Below, in pieces: positions 48,256 through 58,629 of a DNA stretch of 64,000 bases (position 1 is its first letter; each line of letters begins with the position of its first letter). The position numbers and the translations under genes are program-made. The stretch is from Dermanyssus gallinae (taxonomy: Eukaryota > Arthropoda > Arachnida > Mesostigmata > Dermanyssidae), in assembly GCA_003439945.1 (NCBI GenBank), contig QVRM01004004.1, forward strand, positions 744,001 through 808,000, given 5' to 3'. The notes below the pieces were generated by a model, which worked only from the letters and a program-made list of their open reading frames with translations, did no database searches and was not told where the DNA came from.

Positions 48256-48985
48256 TGTATAACCCACGAGCCTACAAACGTAGGCAAATTGGTTTTTGCT
48301 CTTATCACTTTAGGCCTGACAGCGTCTAGGGCAACTCTAGTTGCTTCAACGAGTAATGTAATTGATCGCCATCGCACGGTCGTTCATAAGTAAACAAACA
48401 GCCCTTGGTGGCAAACGTTCGGTGTAGACTACTAGCGTGTACCGAAATGTCGTTACAAGCACGTTCGCACGCTTCGCAATCGTACAATGGATGGAGGCAG
48501 CGACACATCTAAGGACCAGGACGATTCATCTAGCTGGTTATCCATGTTTGCAAAAATATTAGAGTTTCTTTTTTTTTGAAAACGTAAATGTCTATCTTGT
48601 TGTTTGTTTTACCTGTACCTGAAGCGTTCACCAGATTCAGCTTAAGAGAACTGGGTAGTTGCATTATTTCTTCTACGTCCAAACTCACTATCATTAGCCT
48701 CGCGCAATGCCAAACTCGCATATACTCAGACAATAATCTGTAACCAGGTTGGACCATCTTTCCCTTTTACGTAAAAGCCAGGTATATATTTTCATAGGAT
48801 GTTCTATAGTGCCTACTCTATAGTGTCTACAGCTGCCCCTTTTACAAAGAGTTAAAAGGGAAAAAATCAAAACTTTGAAATGTACTCAAGGTCACCTTGA
48901 CCATAAAGCAAACATTTATTGCATCACCAAAGTAACACCGTATACATGAAATACATTGTTGTGCTGGTCTTTAGAAGCAGTTTGC

Positions 48986-48988
<3 letters not shown>

Positions 48989-49077
<89 letters not shown>
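48989..49077. repeat. (TA)n microsatellite
   Basis: Pure TA run of almost 90 bp. Confidence 0.95.
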
Positions 49078-49079
<2 letters not shown>

Positions 49080-49267
49080 CTCTGTTTTTACTAGCTAAAA
49101 ACAAATTTGCGATTTTCGGGTACGCTTCCGCGCCGTCTTCTCGTGAACACCTGTCAAAAGTTTCTTATGTTTCAGCAAGGTTCGCCTACTAGAGTTGCTT
49201 ATCTCATTAATACTTTATCTTTTAGCACAACAAGGACACCGTTGTTGTGATTGAGTCCATCAATACT

Positions 49268-49620
49268 AGGTAGCGGCGTGGTCTAGGGGACTAGTGCGCT
49301 AGTCATGGTTGTCATCTACCGATGTGTCGCCGGTTCGATTCCTGTTGTTGGTCGAATTTTCTTTGCGCGATGCTCATTGAGAATAGATTATAAACTATAC
49401 GGCTGAGAGTCTGCGGCCATGCTGTCACAGGAACCGTAGATTATTATTGTTGAAACCCTAGATTATTATTATTATTATTGAGGAAACCCTAGATATCTTA
49501 ACATGTCCGGCCCTCGGTGCATTGAAGATATACCTCAGGTTAAGTGCCAACAAGCCCGTAGGGGACGGAGGATAGTCTAGGATTAAAAACAGCCTCTTTA
49601 AAAAATGTTTTTAATTCTAG
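49268..49620 (+). mobile_element. SINE-like element with tRNA-like head, family 2
   Basis: The head, 49268-49345, has an A-box-like GGCGTGGTCTAGGGG and a B box GGTTCGATTCC with spacing close to that of a long-variable-arm tRNA, so a polymerase III promoter is plausible. The body from about 49409 (CATGCTGTCACA...AACATGTCCG.CCCTCGGTGCATT...AAGCCCGTAGGGGACGGA) recurs without the head at 51343-51515. ATT-rich repeats (49440-49485) split the body. It may be a fusion of a tRNA-like head with a LINE tail, as many SINEs are. No cloverleaf with an intact acceptor stem could be drawn, so it is not called a tRNA gene. Confidence 0.6.
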
Positions 49621-50110
49621 AGTCTATCAATACCAACTGTCACAACCCACTGGCCGGCGGGTCGGCCCAGGCCGCCGATGCGACCTACTCGTTGGTAGTG
49701 CATTGGCCACATCATCAAGCCCATTCGTTCTGCGGCGCCTCGGACAATAGCTGTGGTTTTTGCCCTCTTGGCAATCTTCGCCGAGTTTTCTACACCATTC
49801 ACAGGTACCGTTCCAGTCCTCTCTTGGGGTTAACATGCTAATACGCTCTAGTCCACCCGTGAGCAGTTCTCGTTAAATACGGTTTCACAGAGCGGCACTG
49901 TGTTCTTGCCCGTGTGCGCGATGTGTCCTGTTTTTTGACACACGTAACAAAACAATATTTCTGCTTAATTGCGTGCCTGTTTGCGACACTGCCGTTGATG
50001 GACCTATATAGCGCTATACCACGACTGTGCCACACTCCGGTTCGGCTGTGCGCCTGAGAATCTAAACGCAATGGATGTCGAGGCTGTGGACATTCCGCCT
50101 CTGCCAATCG
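49610..50110 (-). pseudogene. LINE ORF1 (Gag-like) zinc-knuckle relic
   Basis: On the minus strand at about 49960-49880 the sequence gives CYVCQKTGHIAHTG followed by VPLC, a CCHC-type knuckle as in retroelement nucleic-acid-binding proteins. It is followed at 49810-49740 by GTCEWCRKLGEDCQ...HSYC and an Arg run. A stop separates the parts. The flanks are not recognisable. The ORF1 would coat RNA; this fragment is dead. Confidence 0.5.
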
Positions 50111-50429
50111 TCCTTAATTCACGCCACGATGACCAGTACTGCCGCCGACCACACACAACAGCTCCTGCTAACGACGCTCGACTCACGTAGCAACACACTT
50201 AGACCTATTTTTTCGGCAGGGTTTTTCAAACATTTACAAATCCTGCACTATTTGTACGACTGTACGATCATTGGTAACTCCATTTGTGATCTGTAAAGGA
50301 GAAGCACGATCGTTTTGGGGTCCGACGGTGTAACATTAGTTATATAATTTTGTAACTCATTAACGACACTCCTTATGGGCGCCTCTATGCGCGCGAGGTC
50401 ACGTTAACCGTTCCCAAGTACGGTGTATA

Positions 50430-50565
50430 TGTCGAGCCCGGTGGCGTGGTGGCAGGCGTCTGCGCCTAGCAATCGGAGGAGACACATAGGTGCCGCGGGT
50501 TCGAGTTCCACCGTTGCACATTTGTATTTATGGGGATTCGTCTATGAAGCAATGCGAAAAGCAGT
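50430..50565 (+). mobile_element. tRNA-derived SINE, copy B
   Basis: It aligns along its length with 10362-10495. The A-box-like GGCGTGGTGGC and the B box GGTTCGAGTTCC are both better preserved than in copy A, and the shared tail CCGTTGCACATTTGTATTTA follows. By eye the copies are about three-quarters to four-fifths identical, so both are old. The tRNA of origin is not assigned. Confidence 0.75.
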
Positions 50566-50689
50566 CCCATTGACGTTAAATCTTGGCTGAGAGTCAGCTC
50601 CGAAAGGATTTTTTAAAGTATGGTGTATATATTGTAGCACTGTACTAAAGACAATTAGTCCGAATAATGGTATATTTTTTTAATGGGAG

Positions 50690-51800
50690 GTTTCGAGAAT
50701 GCATGGTGCATACGCATTGCTGCGGGATATAAGAAACTAGTATGGAATTCACAAACCCGTATTTCTCCCAATTCTCCAGGCTCGGAATTGTGTGTCACTT
50801 ACTCGACACCGTGGGGAAGGAGTTTTAGTTCTTTAGCACTCTATGCGTCTCCCTTGTGCTTCTCCGGCCTGAGGGGTTCGGCAGCTTCTGACCCCCCTAC
50901 TCCACACTGTTTGACTCCCTCGAGGAACAAAGGAAAACACGCGTTTCTACCTATATCTGTCTTCCGGATCCTTTGGAGTGAGCATCTAGGTAGCGTGACA
51001 CGAGAGCTATCCGTAGCTGCAGCTGTACCAAGTCCTGAGGTCTGGGATGTGCTCCTTGGTTAGGACTTCTTGGTCATGTCTGCCGGCGCGGATGCCTGTA
51101 TGATTCTTGTACGTGCTGTACACTCTTTTTCGCCAGCAGATCCCAGGGGAGCATTCTAGGGCGGCCTCCGCCAAGTTAGTGCGGTGTGCCCGACTTACCC
51201 TTATGGCCACTGTCCTCTGACTCGAGTGGATTTGGTGCCGGTATATTGGTCCAGACCGAGATCGCATATAGTGCGATAGATTTTGCCACGGTGAAAGAGA
51301 TGAGAATATATGGTAAACCATACAAACAGATGATAAACCATACCGTGTCAGCGGTCATGCTGTCACAAGTACTGTTGGAGAAACTCTAGATATCTCAACA
51401 TGTCCGACCCTCGGTGCATTCAAGAGATGCCTCACGGCGATTCCAAGCCCGTAGGGGACGGATGATAGTTTTAAATTAAAAACAATTTCATTAAAGTGGT
51501 TTTCAATTCAAGATTGTGCCACCGTTACTAAGAACCACCCTTGACTTTCGACGCTCCCCCTCCTGGGGACTATTCTAGCAAGACTTCGAGGAGCCTGCTA
51601 GACTTTTCCTTTTACATAGTGTAGGTGAACTGATTCCGTAAGGCCCATATCCAGAATTACTCCAAGGTATTTTGCGTCCCGCTTGATCTCAACCGCAATG
51701 ACGGTGCTTTGACCTACTGTGGGGCGAGCCTCAAACCTTGCGCCCCCGTCCAGTCACTGGTAGTTAGCAATGCCTAGCGCGGAACCTGGCAAACCTATTA
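50690..51800 (-). pseudogene. Non-LTR RT thumb and C-terminal relic (R1-like)
   Basis: Read on the minus strand, about 51700-51630 gives AVEIKRDAKYLGVILDMGLTESVHLHY, the YLGV...H motif after the RT palm. Downstream, 51290-51180 gives AKSIALYAISVWTNIPAP and then HRTNLAEAAL. These correspond to the ESIxLFGAPVW and YRTVS..AALVL blocks of the copy at 34.5 kb. The 51343-51515 repeat is inserted between them. The catalytic palm is absent. The 50690 boundary is approximate. Confidence 0.55.
51343..51515 (+). repeat. Family-2 repeat body, second copy
   Basis: Matches 49409-49620 in order: GGTCATGCTGTCACAAGTA, CTAGATATCTCAACATGTCCG, CCCTCGGTGCATTCAAGAG, AAGCCCGTAGGGGACGGATG and a closing AAAAACAATTTCATTAAAG. 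The tRNA-like head is missing, as in a 5'-truncated retrocopy. Confidence 0.8.
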
Positions 51801-52484
51801 AAACCGCTATTTTTTCTTTATGTATTCTCTAGCGCTCCGTGCGGGCTCGTTTCCGCGTCTGCTTGGCTCTTCACCTCGACAGCCCCTCTGCAGGCGCCGC
51901 TGAAACCGTTCCCTTCGTTCCCTCTCAAGGCCCTCTTCAATTTTGTAATCACACTCAAGGTGTTGCATTCCCCCCGCTAGCCTTCGGCCGTTGTAGTTAT
52001 TTGGACAACCAGATCCGTCAGGCAGAGAATTGGCACCTTTTTAGAGGTCACAGCGCGCACCCCTGTGAGGGCCGCGCACCGGCGGACCGTGTGCTCAACA
52101 TAGTCAGAATATCCGGAGGTACGCAGTAGACATATATCGGCCGTGGCTGTGTTTATCTCCTTCTTTTCAAACGCACCTTTACTTTGCCAAAGGGGGACAT
52201 GTTTACAATATTTACATTTTAAAAATATTTACCTAAATGCATACAATAAGTCTTCATGCATACCTGGAACTATGTTCCGTCAGCACATAAGTGCGCAGTA
52301 CGACAGTTCCCTATGCCGGCAGCTGTACCGAGTCCGAAAGTTTGGTATGAACTTTTCCGTCAACAGGCCCTGTTGTCGGCCGTCGGGGTACTCTGCTCGT
52401 CCTTCCTTGCAGAGACTAGTAGTGCGAGATCATTTGCATAAATCCAAGTCTCACCTTTTTTTTTGGCCAATGGGTGCTCAAACG

Positions 52485-52837
52485 CTCCCAGGTGCTACAA
52501 CTGCAGCGGAGCGCACGCAGCCAACTCGACGGCATGCCCGACCTACCGGTAGAAGATCAAGAACTCCAACGATGGCGCTCCACGCTCCCGACTGGCGACA
52601 GCGAAAGCGGTGTCTCAGACCCCCATCCTGGTCGAGTCAGACACGGATGAGAACCACATGTCGGCCGCGGATGAGGAATCCGCTGCCGGAGGCTTTTCCA
52701 ACGCTCTCCGCTCCGGAGACAAGCGAAGGCAAAAGAGGCGCCGGAGCCCCGGCAACTCACCCCTAAACCTGAACGTCAAGACCGCGGTTAAGACCCAGAG
52801 GGTTGAGCACACCAGCCCCCCAAAGCATAATGCTTAA
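52485..52837 (+). pseudogene. LINE ORF1 remnant
   Basis: The final 75 codons (from about 52610) are open and hydrophilic: an acidic stretch (VESDTDENHMSAADEE) then a basic one (GDKRRQKRRRSPG). They end in TAA at 52835-52837. This stop overlaps the ORF2 ATG at 52830-52832, a common arrangement in non-LTR elements and a sign of coupled translation. No zinc knuckle is present in this piece. Upstream, related-looking sequence continues in other frames to about 52485. Most of ORF1 is therefore missing or decayed. Confidence 0.6.
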
Positions 52838-55732
52838 AGTCCTCCAGCTGAACTGTAACCGAAGCCGCGCGCCGCACTTCCTGCTCGAAGAAATCGCGAC
52901 CAGACGCGGGGCGGACTTGATCCTATTGAGCGAACCAAACCGCAATCTGGCGCAATCGAAAGACGCATGAATGACAGATGCGGATGCCGACACAGCCATC
53001 ATCGACTGCACCGGAATCATCACTAGACACGGAAGCGGGAAGGGATTCTCATGGGCGGAGGTGGGCAAGGCGGGCAGGTTTTACTCCTGCTACGCAAGCC
53101 CAAACGCCCCCATCGAGGAACTGGAGGCCTTTCTGAGCGAGCTGCGAAGCTCGATCAGGGGGGCCGTAAGCCTCCCGGTGTACGTGTGCGGAGACTTTAA
53201 CGCAGCCAGCACGGAGTGGGGTTCGACGGTGATCGACGGAAGGGGCCACAAACTCCTCGAGTGGATGGCCGAGCTGGACCTCACGACAGTGAACGACGGC
53301 GTTGAGCCGACATTCGTAGGGACGCGAGGTTCCTCTTTTGTCGATCTTACAATGGCTCAGACCACGCAAGCGACACGGATCAGCGGGTGGCAAGTGCTAA
53401 CCAACGAGATCACTCTGTCGGACCATCAAACGATCGAGTTTTACGTGGACGCACCCCTGCCACCCCGACCCCGCCCCCGGGATAAACTACGTTTTCAGGG
53501 GCGCGTTTCGACGATTGAGGCCATACGGACCGAGCTCGCTCGTTCAGGCGCCCCCGAAACATTGGTAGACGGAAGAGATCGCCGGAAGGAGAAGAGTCTG
53601 TCTCCGAGCCCGCCGCGAGGTCAAGACGCTACGTTCGCTAGTGGGGGATAACGATGACCGGATAGCGAGAGCTGTCGGGAAGCTCCGGAATTGCCGTGCC
53701 TTGCTACGGCGAGAAATCACCAAAAATAGGGAACGCGCATGGAAAGAGTTCCTGGATAGCGTGGAACAAGACACATGGGACAAGACACAAGCCGTACAAG
53801 CTCGTTCGGGGGAAAATCAAGGGAAGGTGCGAGACAACGTTAACTACCGACGAAAGGAAAGCAGCCCTCGAGCAACTATTCCCGAGGCAGCCCGAATTTG
53901 ATCGAACCCTGTACGAGCGACCTCTGACTCCCGACGAGGAAGCACCCCCGGTAACACGCGCCGAGATCATCCTGGCTGCTGAGAGAATAAAACCTGGCAA
54001 GGCTCCTGGCGAAGATGGGGTATCACCGGCGGCCACCAGGGTGCTCCTAAAGAAATTCCCTGACATGGTCGCCGAGGTGTTCACGGGGCTGATTCGGAGA
54101 GGAGCCTTCCCGACGTCGTGGAAACGCGCCGAGGTGGTTTTGCTGCCGAAAGGCAATGGGTCGTTCCGGCTCATCTGCTTACTAGGCACACTCGCGAAGG
54201 CCTTTGAAGCGGTGATCGAGGCACGGCTACGGCGGCACGCCGAGGAATTTGGACTCCTGTCGGATGGGCAGTTTGGCTTCCGGAAAAACCGGTCTGTTCT
54301 CTCTCCTATCCACATGGTCCTGCCCAAGGCGGAAACCCTCGGGAAAGCAACGCGTAAAACCCGGGAACTGTATCTGGTCATACTACTCGACGTACGTAAC
54401 GCGTTCAACTCCCTTCCATGGAAGGTGATTCTGCGAACGCTGAGAGCCAAGAGAGTCCCACAGTACCTGACCAGGATGGTCTCGGACTACCTAAAGGAGA
54501 GGGACCTAACCAGCGCCGGGACAGAGCTAACCATGATGGCGGGGGTGCCACAGGGATCGATCCTTGGTCCACTGCTGTGGAATCTGGCGTACGACGCAGT
54601 TCTGCGGCTCAGAGACCTCCCCCCCGGAGTTGACCTGCTGGCCTATGCAGACGACGTTGCGGTGACAGTCCAAGCGCGAAGTCCCGGCGAACTGGAAACC
54701 AAGGCCAACCTGGCCCTGTGGGAAATTTCGCTGTGGATGAGGCAAAACGGGCTCGAACTTGCCCCGGCGAAGACGGAGGCCGCCCTCCTTCTCGGCAAAA
54801 AAGCCTGCCGCGACCTAGATATCCGACTTGATTGTACGGCGATAAAGACATCCAAGGTTGTACGATACCTTGGCATGCACCTGGACCGTGGACGAGGGTC
54901 GCCTCATATACGGATCGCGGCGGCGAAAACGACGAGGGCTGCCGGACAGCTAGAAAGGATCATGCCTAACATCCGAGGATCCAAGGAGGGCAAACGCCGC
55001 CTGCTGGCGAGCGTCGGTGAATCAATCATGCTTTTTGGAGCACCGGTCTGGGCGGAATCTACGCTCCGGACCGAGTGCAATAGAAACACGATGATGAAGG
55101 CCCAGCGCATACTTGCTCTCCGGACGGTCCAGGCCTACCGGGACGTTAACGGAGAGGCGGCGTGTGTCCTCGCAGGCACAGCCCCGTGGGACCTCAAGGC
55201 CGAGGAGAGGAGAAGGAAATAGGCGGACCCGACACTCGCCGCAGAGCAGCAGAAGGCCGAAACATTGCTCGCGTGGCAGGCCCGGTGGGACACGGTAGTC
55301 GGAAACCGACCCGGCGCCTCCACACGCGAAATCATTCCGGATATAGGAGAATGGATCAACAGACCAGGTGGCGGCACGACGTACTTTATGACGCAGTTCC
55401 TGACTGGCCACGGCGACTTCAAACAGTACCTGGCCAGGTTTAAGGATATTGCTGAAAGCTGTACATTGTGCCCCGCCTGCGACGTGGACTCCCCACTGCG
55501 CACCCTGCTACTATGCAGTGCGCTGCAGGACGTCCGAGTGGAGCGGATGGATCAACAACTAGCCCGAGAGCTCGGCGCACACGGAATGAGAGGCTTCGTC
55601 AGGTATATCTGCGCGTCGGAGGAGCACTGGCACAAAGGAGGCCAGCTTGCGGAAGAGCTGCTGAAACGCAAGGACTATCTGGAGCAGGCAAGGATCGCCC
55701 GGCTGGCCGCCACGGCGGCCCAGCAAACCTGA
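52830..55732 (+). pseudogene. LINE ORF2: endonuclease, reverse transcriptase, C-terminal Cys domain
   Basis: The polyprotein nicks DNA and copies its RNA at the nick. The start is ATG 52830 (MLKVLQLNCNRSRAP), the usual first strand of an APE-type endonuclease. A TGA at 52968-52970 interrupts it. 52971-53577 gives GDFNAASTEWGS (from 53190), FVDLTMA and SDHQTIEF. The frame then shifts near 53580 and again near 53790. The RT frame, open to 55219, has GKAPGEDGVSP, LPKGNG, GQFGFRKNRSVLSPI and LLDVRNAFNSLPW (catalytic Asp). It continues with GVPQGSILGPLLW, AYADDVAVTV (54644-54655) and YLGMHLD. A TAG at 55220-55222 is followed in the same frame by the C-terminal domain to 55732. There CTLCPACDVDSPLRTLLLC lacks the usual His. 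About 970 codons in total. Confidence 0.88.
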
Positions 55733-55964
55733 GGACTAACCGCGGGATAAGACAAGGTTGGCGATAAGCGCCGACTGCTGGCCCCTGCAAGGGTGCTATT
55801 CGAAGTAATATTCAACTTTAGTACGGGATGGCATCCCCAAGATACTTACCGGTTGGGGGTTTAGTCAGTGAGAATCTGACACTACCGCGGCGAATACCCA
55901 ACGTATCGCCCGGTGTCTTATGCAAGATTTACCTTCAACCTCAGGTTATATATAAAAAAAAAAA

Positions 55965-56308
55965 TCTCACCATTTGGAAGGTTGTCGGTTTTTGAGACCC
56001 CGTCATCGGCAAGGTTCCACAGGATTGAGCTCAAGAGCCCTGTAGAACCTTGCTGTTATCTTCTTGTAAGTGGTCCCCTACGGTAATCTCCCGCTTGTTT
56101 AGAAAATGATTTGGTTGTATTCAACGCATTTCTATCTACGTCAAAGAACATAAACAAAACAAACATGCGCACTCTGATGGATCGGGCACCTCGCAGGTAA
56201 AAGGCAGCACGCGCTTCAGAAAGGATAACGTGGATCGCTAAGGCAAAACCAAAAAATCAAAAAGTGCGCGTTTCTCTGTTCTCGTTTTGATTGATTCCAC
56301 TGCAGAAC
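55965..56308. other. Spacer between convergent LINE 3' ends
   Basis: About 340 bp between the A run of the plus-strand element and the T run of the minus-strand element. No gene was seen. Confidence 0.5.
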
Positions 56309-57590
56309 TTTTTTTAAATAGGGGAAGTGCTTTTACGCACGCCTGCTGGTATTAATGGCGGGCAGTGTGGGGCTCAACACCGGTGGAGAGTATACGACTC
56401 CTGTCCGCGTGTAATGCCCACTAGAAACCACCATCCCGCCCCCGACTCGGAATTGTAAGGCCGTACTTCAAAGCTTCGTGCTTAACCTTCACCTGGGTCT
56501 TCGGTTACTGAGCTGGGGAGGAATGAGACTGACCTTTGCGCCAGTCTGATTCTTCAGGCCTCTTGCTGCATTGTCTTCTCCCCAATAACAGTGTTGAGAT
56601 ATTGATTCCGTCCATCCAGTCAGCGGCCGAGGAGTGCATGTTGTTGAGAGTATGTTGAGTTGCGATGTCGGGAGAGCGAAGGGCAGTCGGCGGCTGTGTG
56701 ATCTACCGTGTCCGGAAGACCGGAGTTACATAGGACACAGGTGTCCGTCAGGGATTTCACTAATCTCTGCATATAAAACTGAAACTAGCGATGACCCGTC
56801 AGAGTCTGTGTGGCAAAGTACGTGAGCAGCCCTTGTAACGGACTTCCGTACTAGACTTGTAAGTCCGAGCTGCGTATCCACATTCCCCGCGTGTCGCCAT
56901 GAGGGGGGTTGGACCCACGTGGCGACCTAGTCGTGAAGGGTCAAAGCCCTTACCAAAATCTAGGCGAGATCCTCATTCAGCCTCTTCTTGCTACACTCGG
57001 CCGCGAGTAGGTCTCACGAGAGTTGACTTGACAGCACCAGCAAAACGTTGGTGCTAACCGTCATGTAGGGTCTGCAAACGCGTATCGCCAAAACACCCCA
57101 AGACCTTGGGGTGTTTTGTAGCCATAAGTTTTACAATCTTCGGTGGCACTCCGTCGGGCCCTGGGGACTTCCAGGGGCCAGACGCTCGGTTCTCTTTAGT
57201 ATCTTCTCGTCGGTCACCGGAAAAATCTGGTTCAGATCGACGTCGTACTTGCGGAGGCTCCGGGGCTGTTTTTCCCGCAGGAAATTGATTTGCGAGCGAA
57301 CCGTGCTTTCGATCTTAGATATATAACGCACTGAATCTGGCGATCTTCCATATCGACAGAATTGATGTTTTGAGCCATTTCTAGCAAAGTGACCTAACCT
57401 GGTCGTTCCGGACCGCGTTTTATTCGTATTTGATGCCTGGCTACGTTTGAATTGATTAATCAAAACATACATGGTCGCCGACGCTTGTGCAAGGTCTGTA
57501 AACTGACTGTGAACTTTGTACAAGTCGGCTTTGATCTGCGCAGCATCATGTGTGTGTTTGTGTGATCTCGTTGAGTGTTCTGTCAAATGT
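56309..57590 (-). mobile_element. Minus-strand non-LTR retrotransposon copy, internally deleted
   Basis: A T run at 56309-56315 marks the poly(A) tail on the minus strand. The 3' UTR read on that strand has GGTTTCTAGTGGGCATTAC, CACCGGTG and GAGCCCCACACTGC, parallel to GTTTAGTGGGTATG...GAGTTCCACACTGC at 35.5 kb. The C-terminal Cys/His motif is intact at about 56745-56680: CVLCNSGLPDTVDHTAADC (C-x2-C...H-x4-C). At about 57190-57100 an RT N-terminal block reads LAPGSPQGP...VP.KIVKLMA. The palm with YADD is missing. The region 57200-57590 may hold ORF2 linker sequence. Confidence 0.7.
57089..57118. repeat. Perfect hairpin, 14-bp stem, 2-base loop
   Basis: Arms 57089-57102 and 57105-57118 (CAAAACACCCCAAG). 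It interrupts the RT relic. A weaker inverted repeat lies at about 57032-57056. Confidence 0.9.
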
Positions 57591-58209
57591 CTATTACAAT
57601 CTGCAAGAGAAATCGATAAAAAATTCGTATCGCGGCATGATCGCGCAGAGTTTCAGGCCTGCACGGAACAGGCATTCGCCGCCGAAGTAACCGCATGCAG
57701 TCCTTCATGATAGTGACAAAGCGCAATGTCACGCAAATAGACCTTCGTGGGTGTCATTGTACTTTCACTTACAAAAACAGCTCTGTCGCATCAAGATACG
57801 TTTAGTAGGAACTGATTCGCCTTACCTCAGGGCATAACAATTGCAGACCTTTGTCATATACACGCGCCTGCCTCCAGCAGGGTCCGCAGAATAAGGTAAA
57901 GCTACCTAACGGAAGACCCCGTATGTATGTGGAATTATATCCCCTAAGCGATTGAGCCTTGTATGTAAATGCTACCGCACATTCTCACGCAGGCACACAT
58001 TTATAGCTATTGTTAGGACGACGTCTGCGAACAGGAGCGCGGTTACGTAACGGTTTTCGTTACGTATCGATGCATATAGATGCTATCTTATATGAGCGAA
58101 ATACGACGCTGTTGTATGCATAGCAAAATTGGGAATAACCAATGTCGCTCGGTTCAACTGCTGTATCCAAACGAAACATATATTTAAATGGCATTTTTTT
58201 TATACGCGC
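57591..58209. other. No gene recognised
   Basis: Unique-looking DNA without coding features. Confidence 0.4.
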
Positions 58210-58285
58210 CGATAGTTCATAACGGACGCATCCATGCGTCCGTTATGAACTATCGTTCAAGTAAATGCAACCGCCATTTACTTGA
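58210..58285. repeat. Twin perfect hairpin: 22-bp stem then 11-bp stem
   Basis: First hairpin: arms 58210-58231 and 58234-58255 (22 bp, starting CGATAGTTCATAACGG) around 2 bases. Second hairpin: arms 58257-58267 and 58275-58285 (TCAAGTAAATG) around 7 bases. One base separates them. The layout mirrors 37922-37993 in reverse order, with unrelated sequence. Confidence 0.93.
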
Positions 58286-58629
58286 CTCACCTCTTCCATT
58301 CAAGACCTACTCTGCGTCTATCTTACAAAGATGGTGAGCATTGCATGGCAGGATTTGCACATGTCTGCGAAGTGGAGACAGGGAGAGAATCTGTGTTATT
58401 ATGACTTTTGTTTGTTAGACTCTCGCTCAATAACGCCACACACATAGTAAGTCAATTTGATTCTGGACTGCTAGGTTTCCACAAGTTGTTATCTCAGAAC
58501 ACATTCATTTGTTCCGCCCGTATGGCAAACCAGTAGGCTTATAATTTATCCACGGTGCTACGACACTTTGCAAAAAATGCAAATACATTTCATGTGTCAC
58601 TCTTTGGTCGTTTTGAAAAAAATATATAG

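Larger units (their letters stand above)
52480..55964 (+). mobile_element. Non-LTR retrotransposon (R1-like), best preserved copy
   Basis: The order is an ORF1 remnant, AP endonuclease, RT, Cys-rich C-terminus, 3' UTR and an A run ending at 55964. Its GC content is much higher than the flanks, as often seen for a recent transposon insert. The 3' UTR holds GGTTGGGGGTTTAGTCAGTGAG and AATCTGACACTACCGCGG, a form of the GTTTAGT(G/C) motif also found at 35.49 kb and, inverted, at 56.41 kb. The 5' limit is uncertain because ORF1 is cut short. It carries two nonsense codons and two frameshifts, but the catalytic motifs are all present. Confidence 0.88.

Noticed and set aside
49268..49345. Functional tRNA gene
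   Set aside because: A and B boxes are present but no acceptor stem pairs cleanly, and the sequence continues into a repeat body, so a SINE head is more likely.
53704..54450. 248-codon minus-strand frame inside the LINE
   Set aside because: Antisense shadow of the RT frame, open because of the GC-rich codon use of the element. The plus strand carries all RT motifs.
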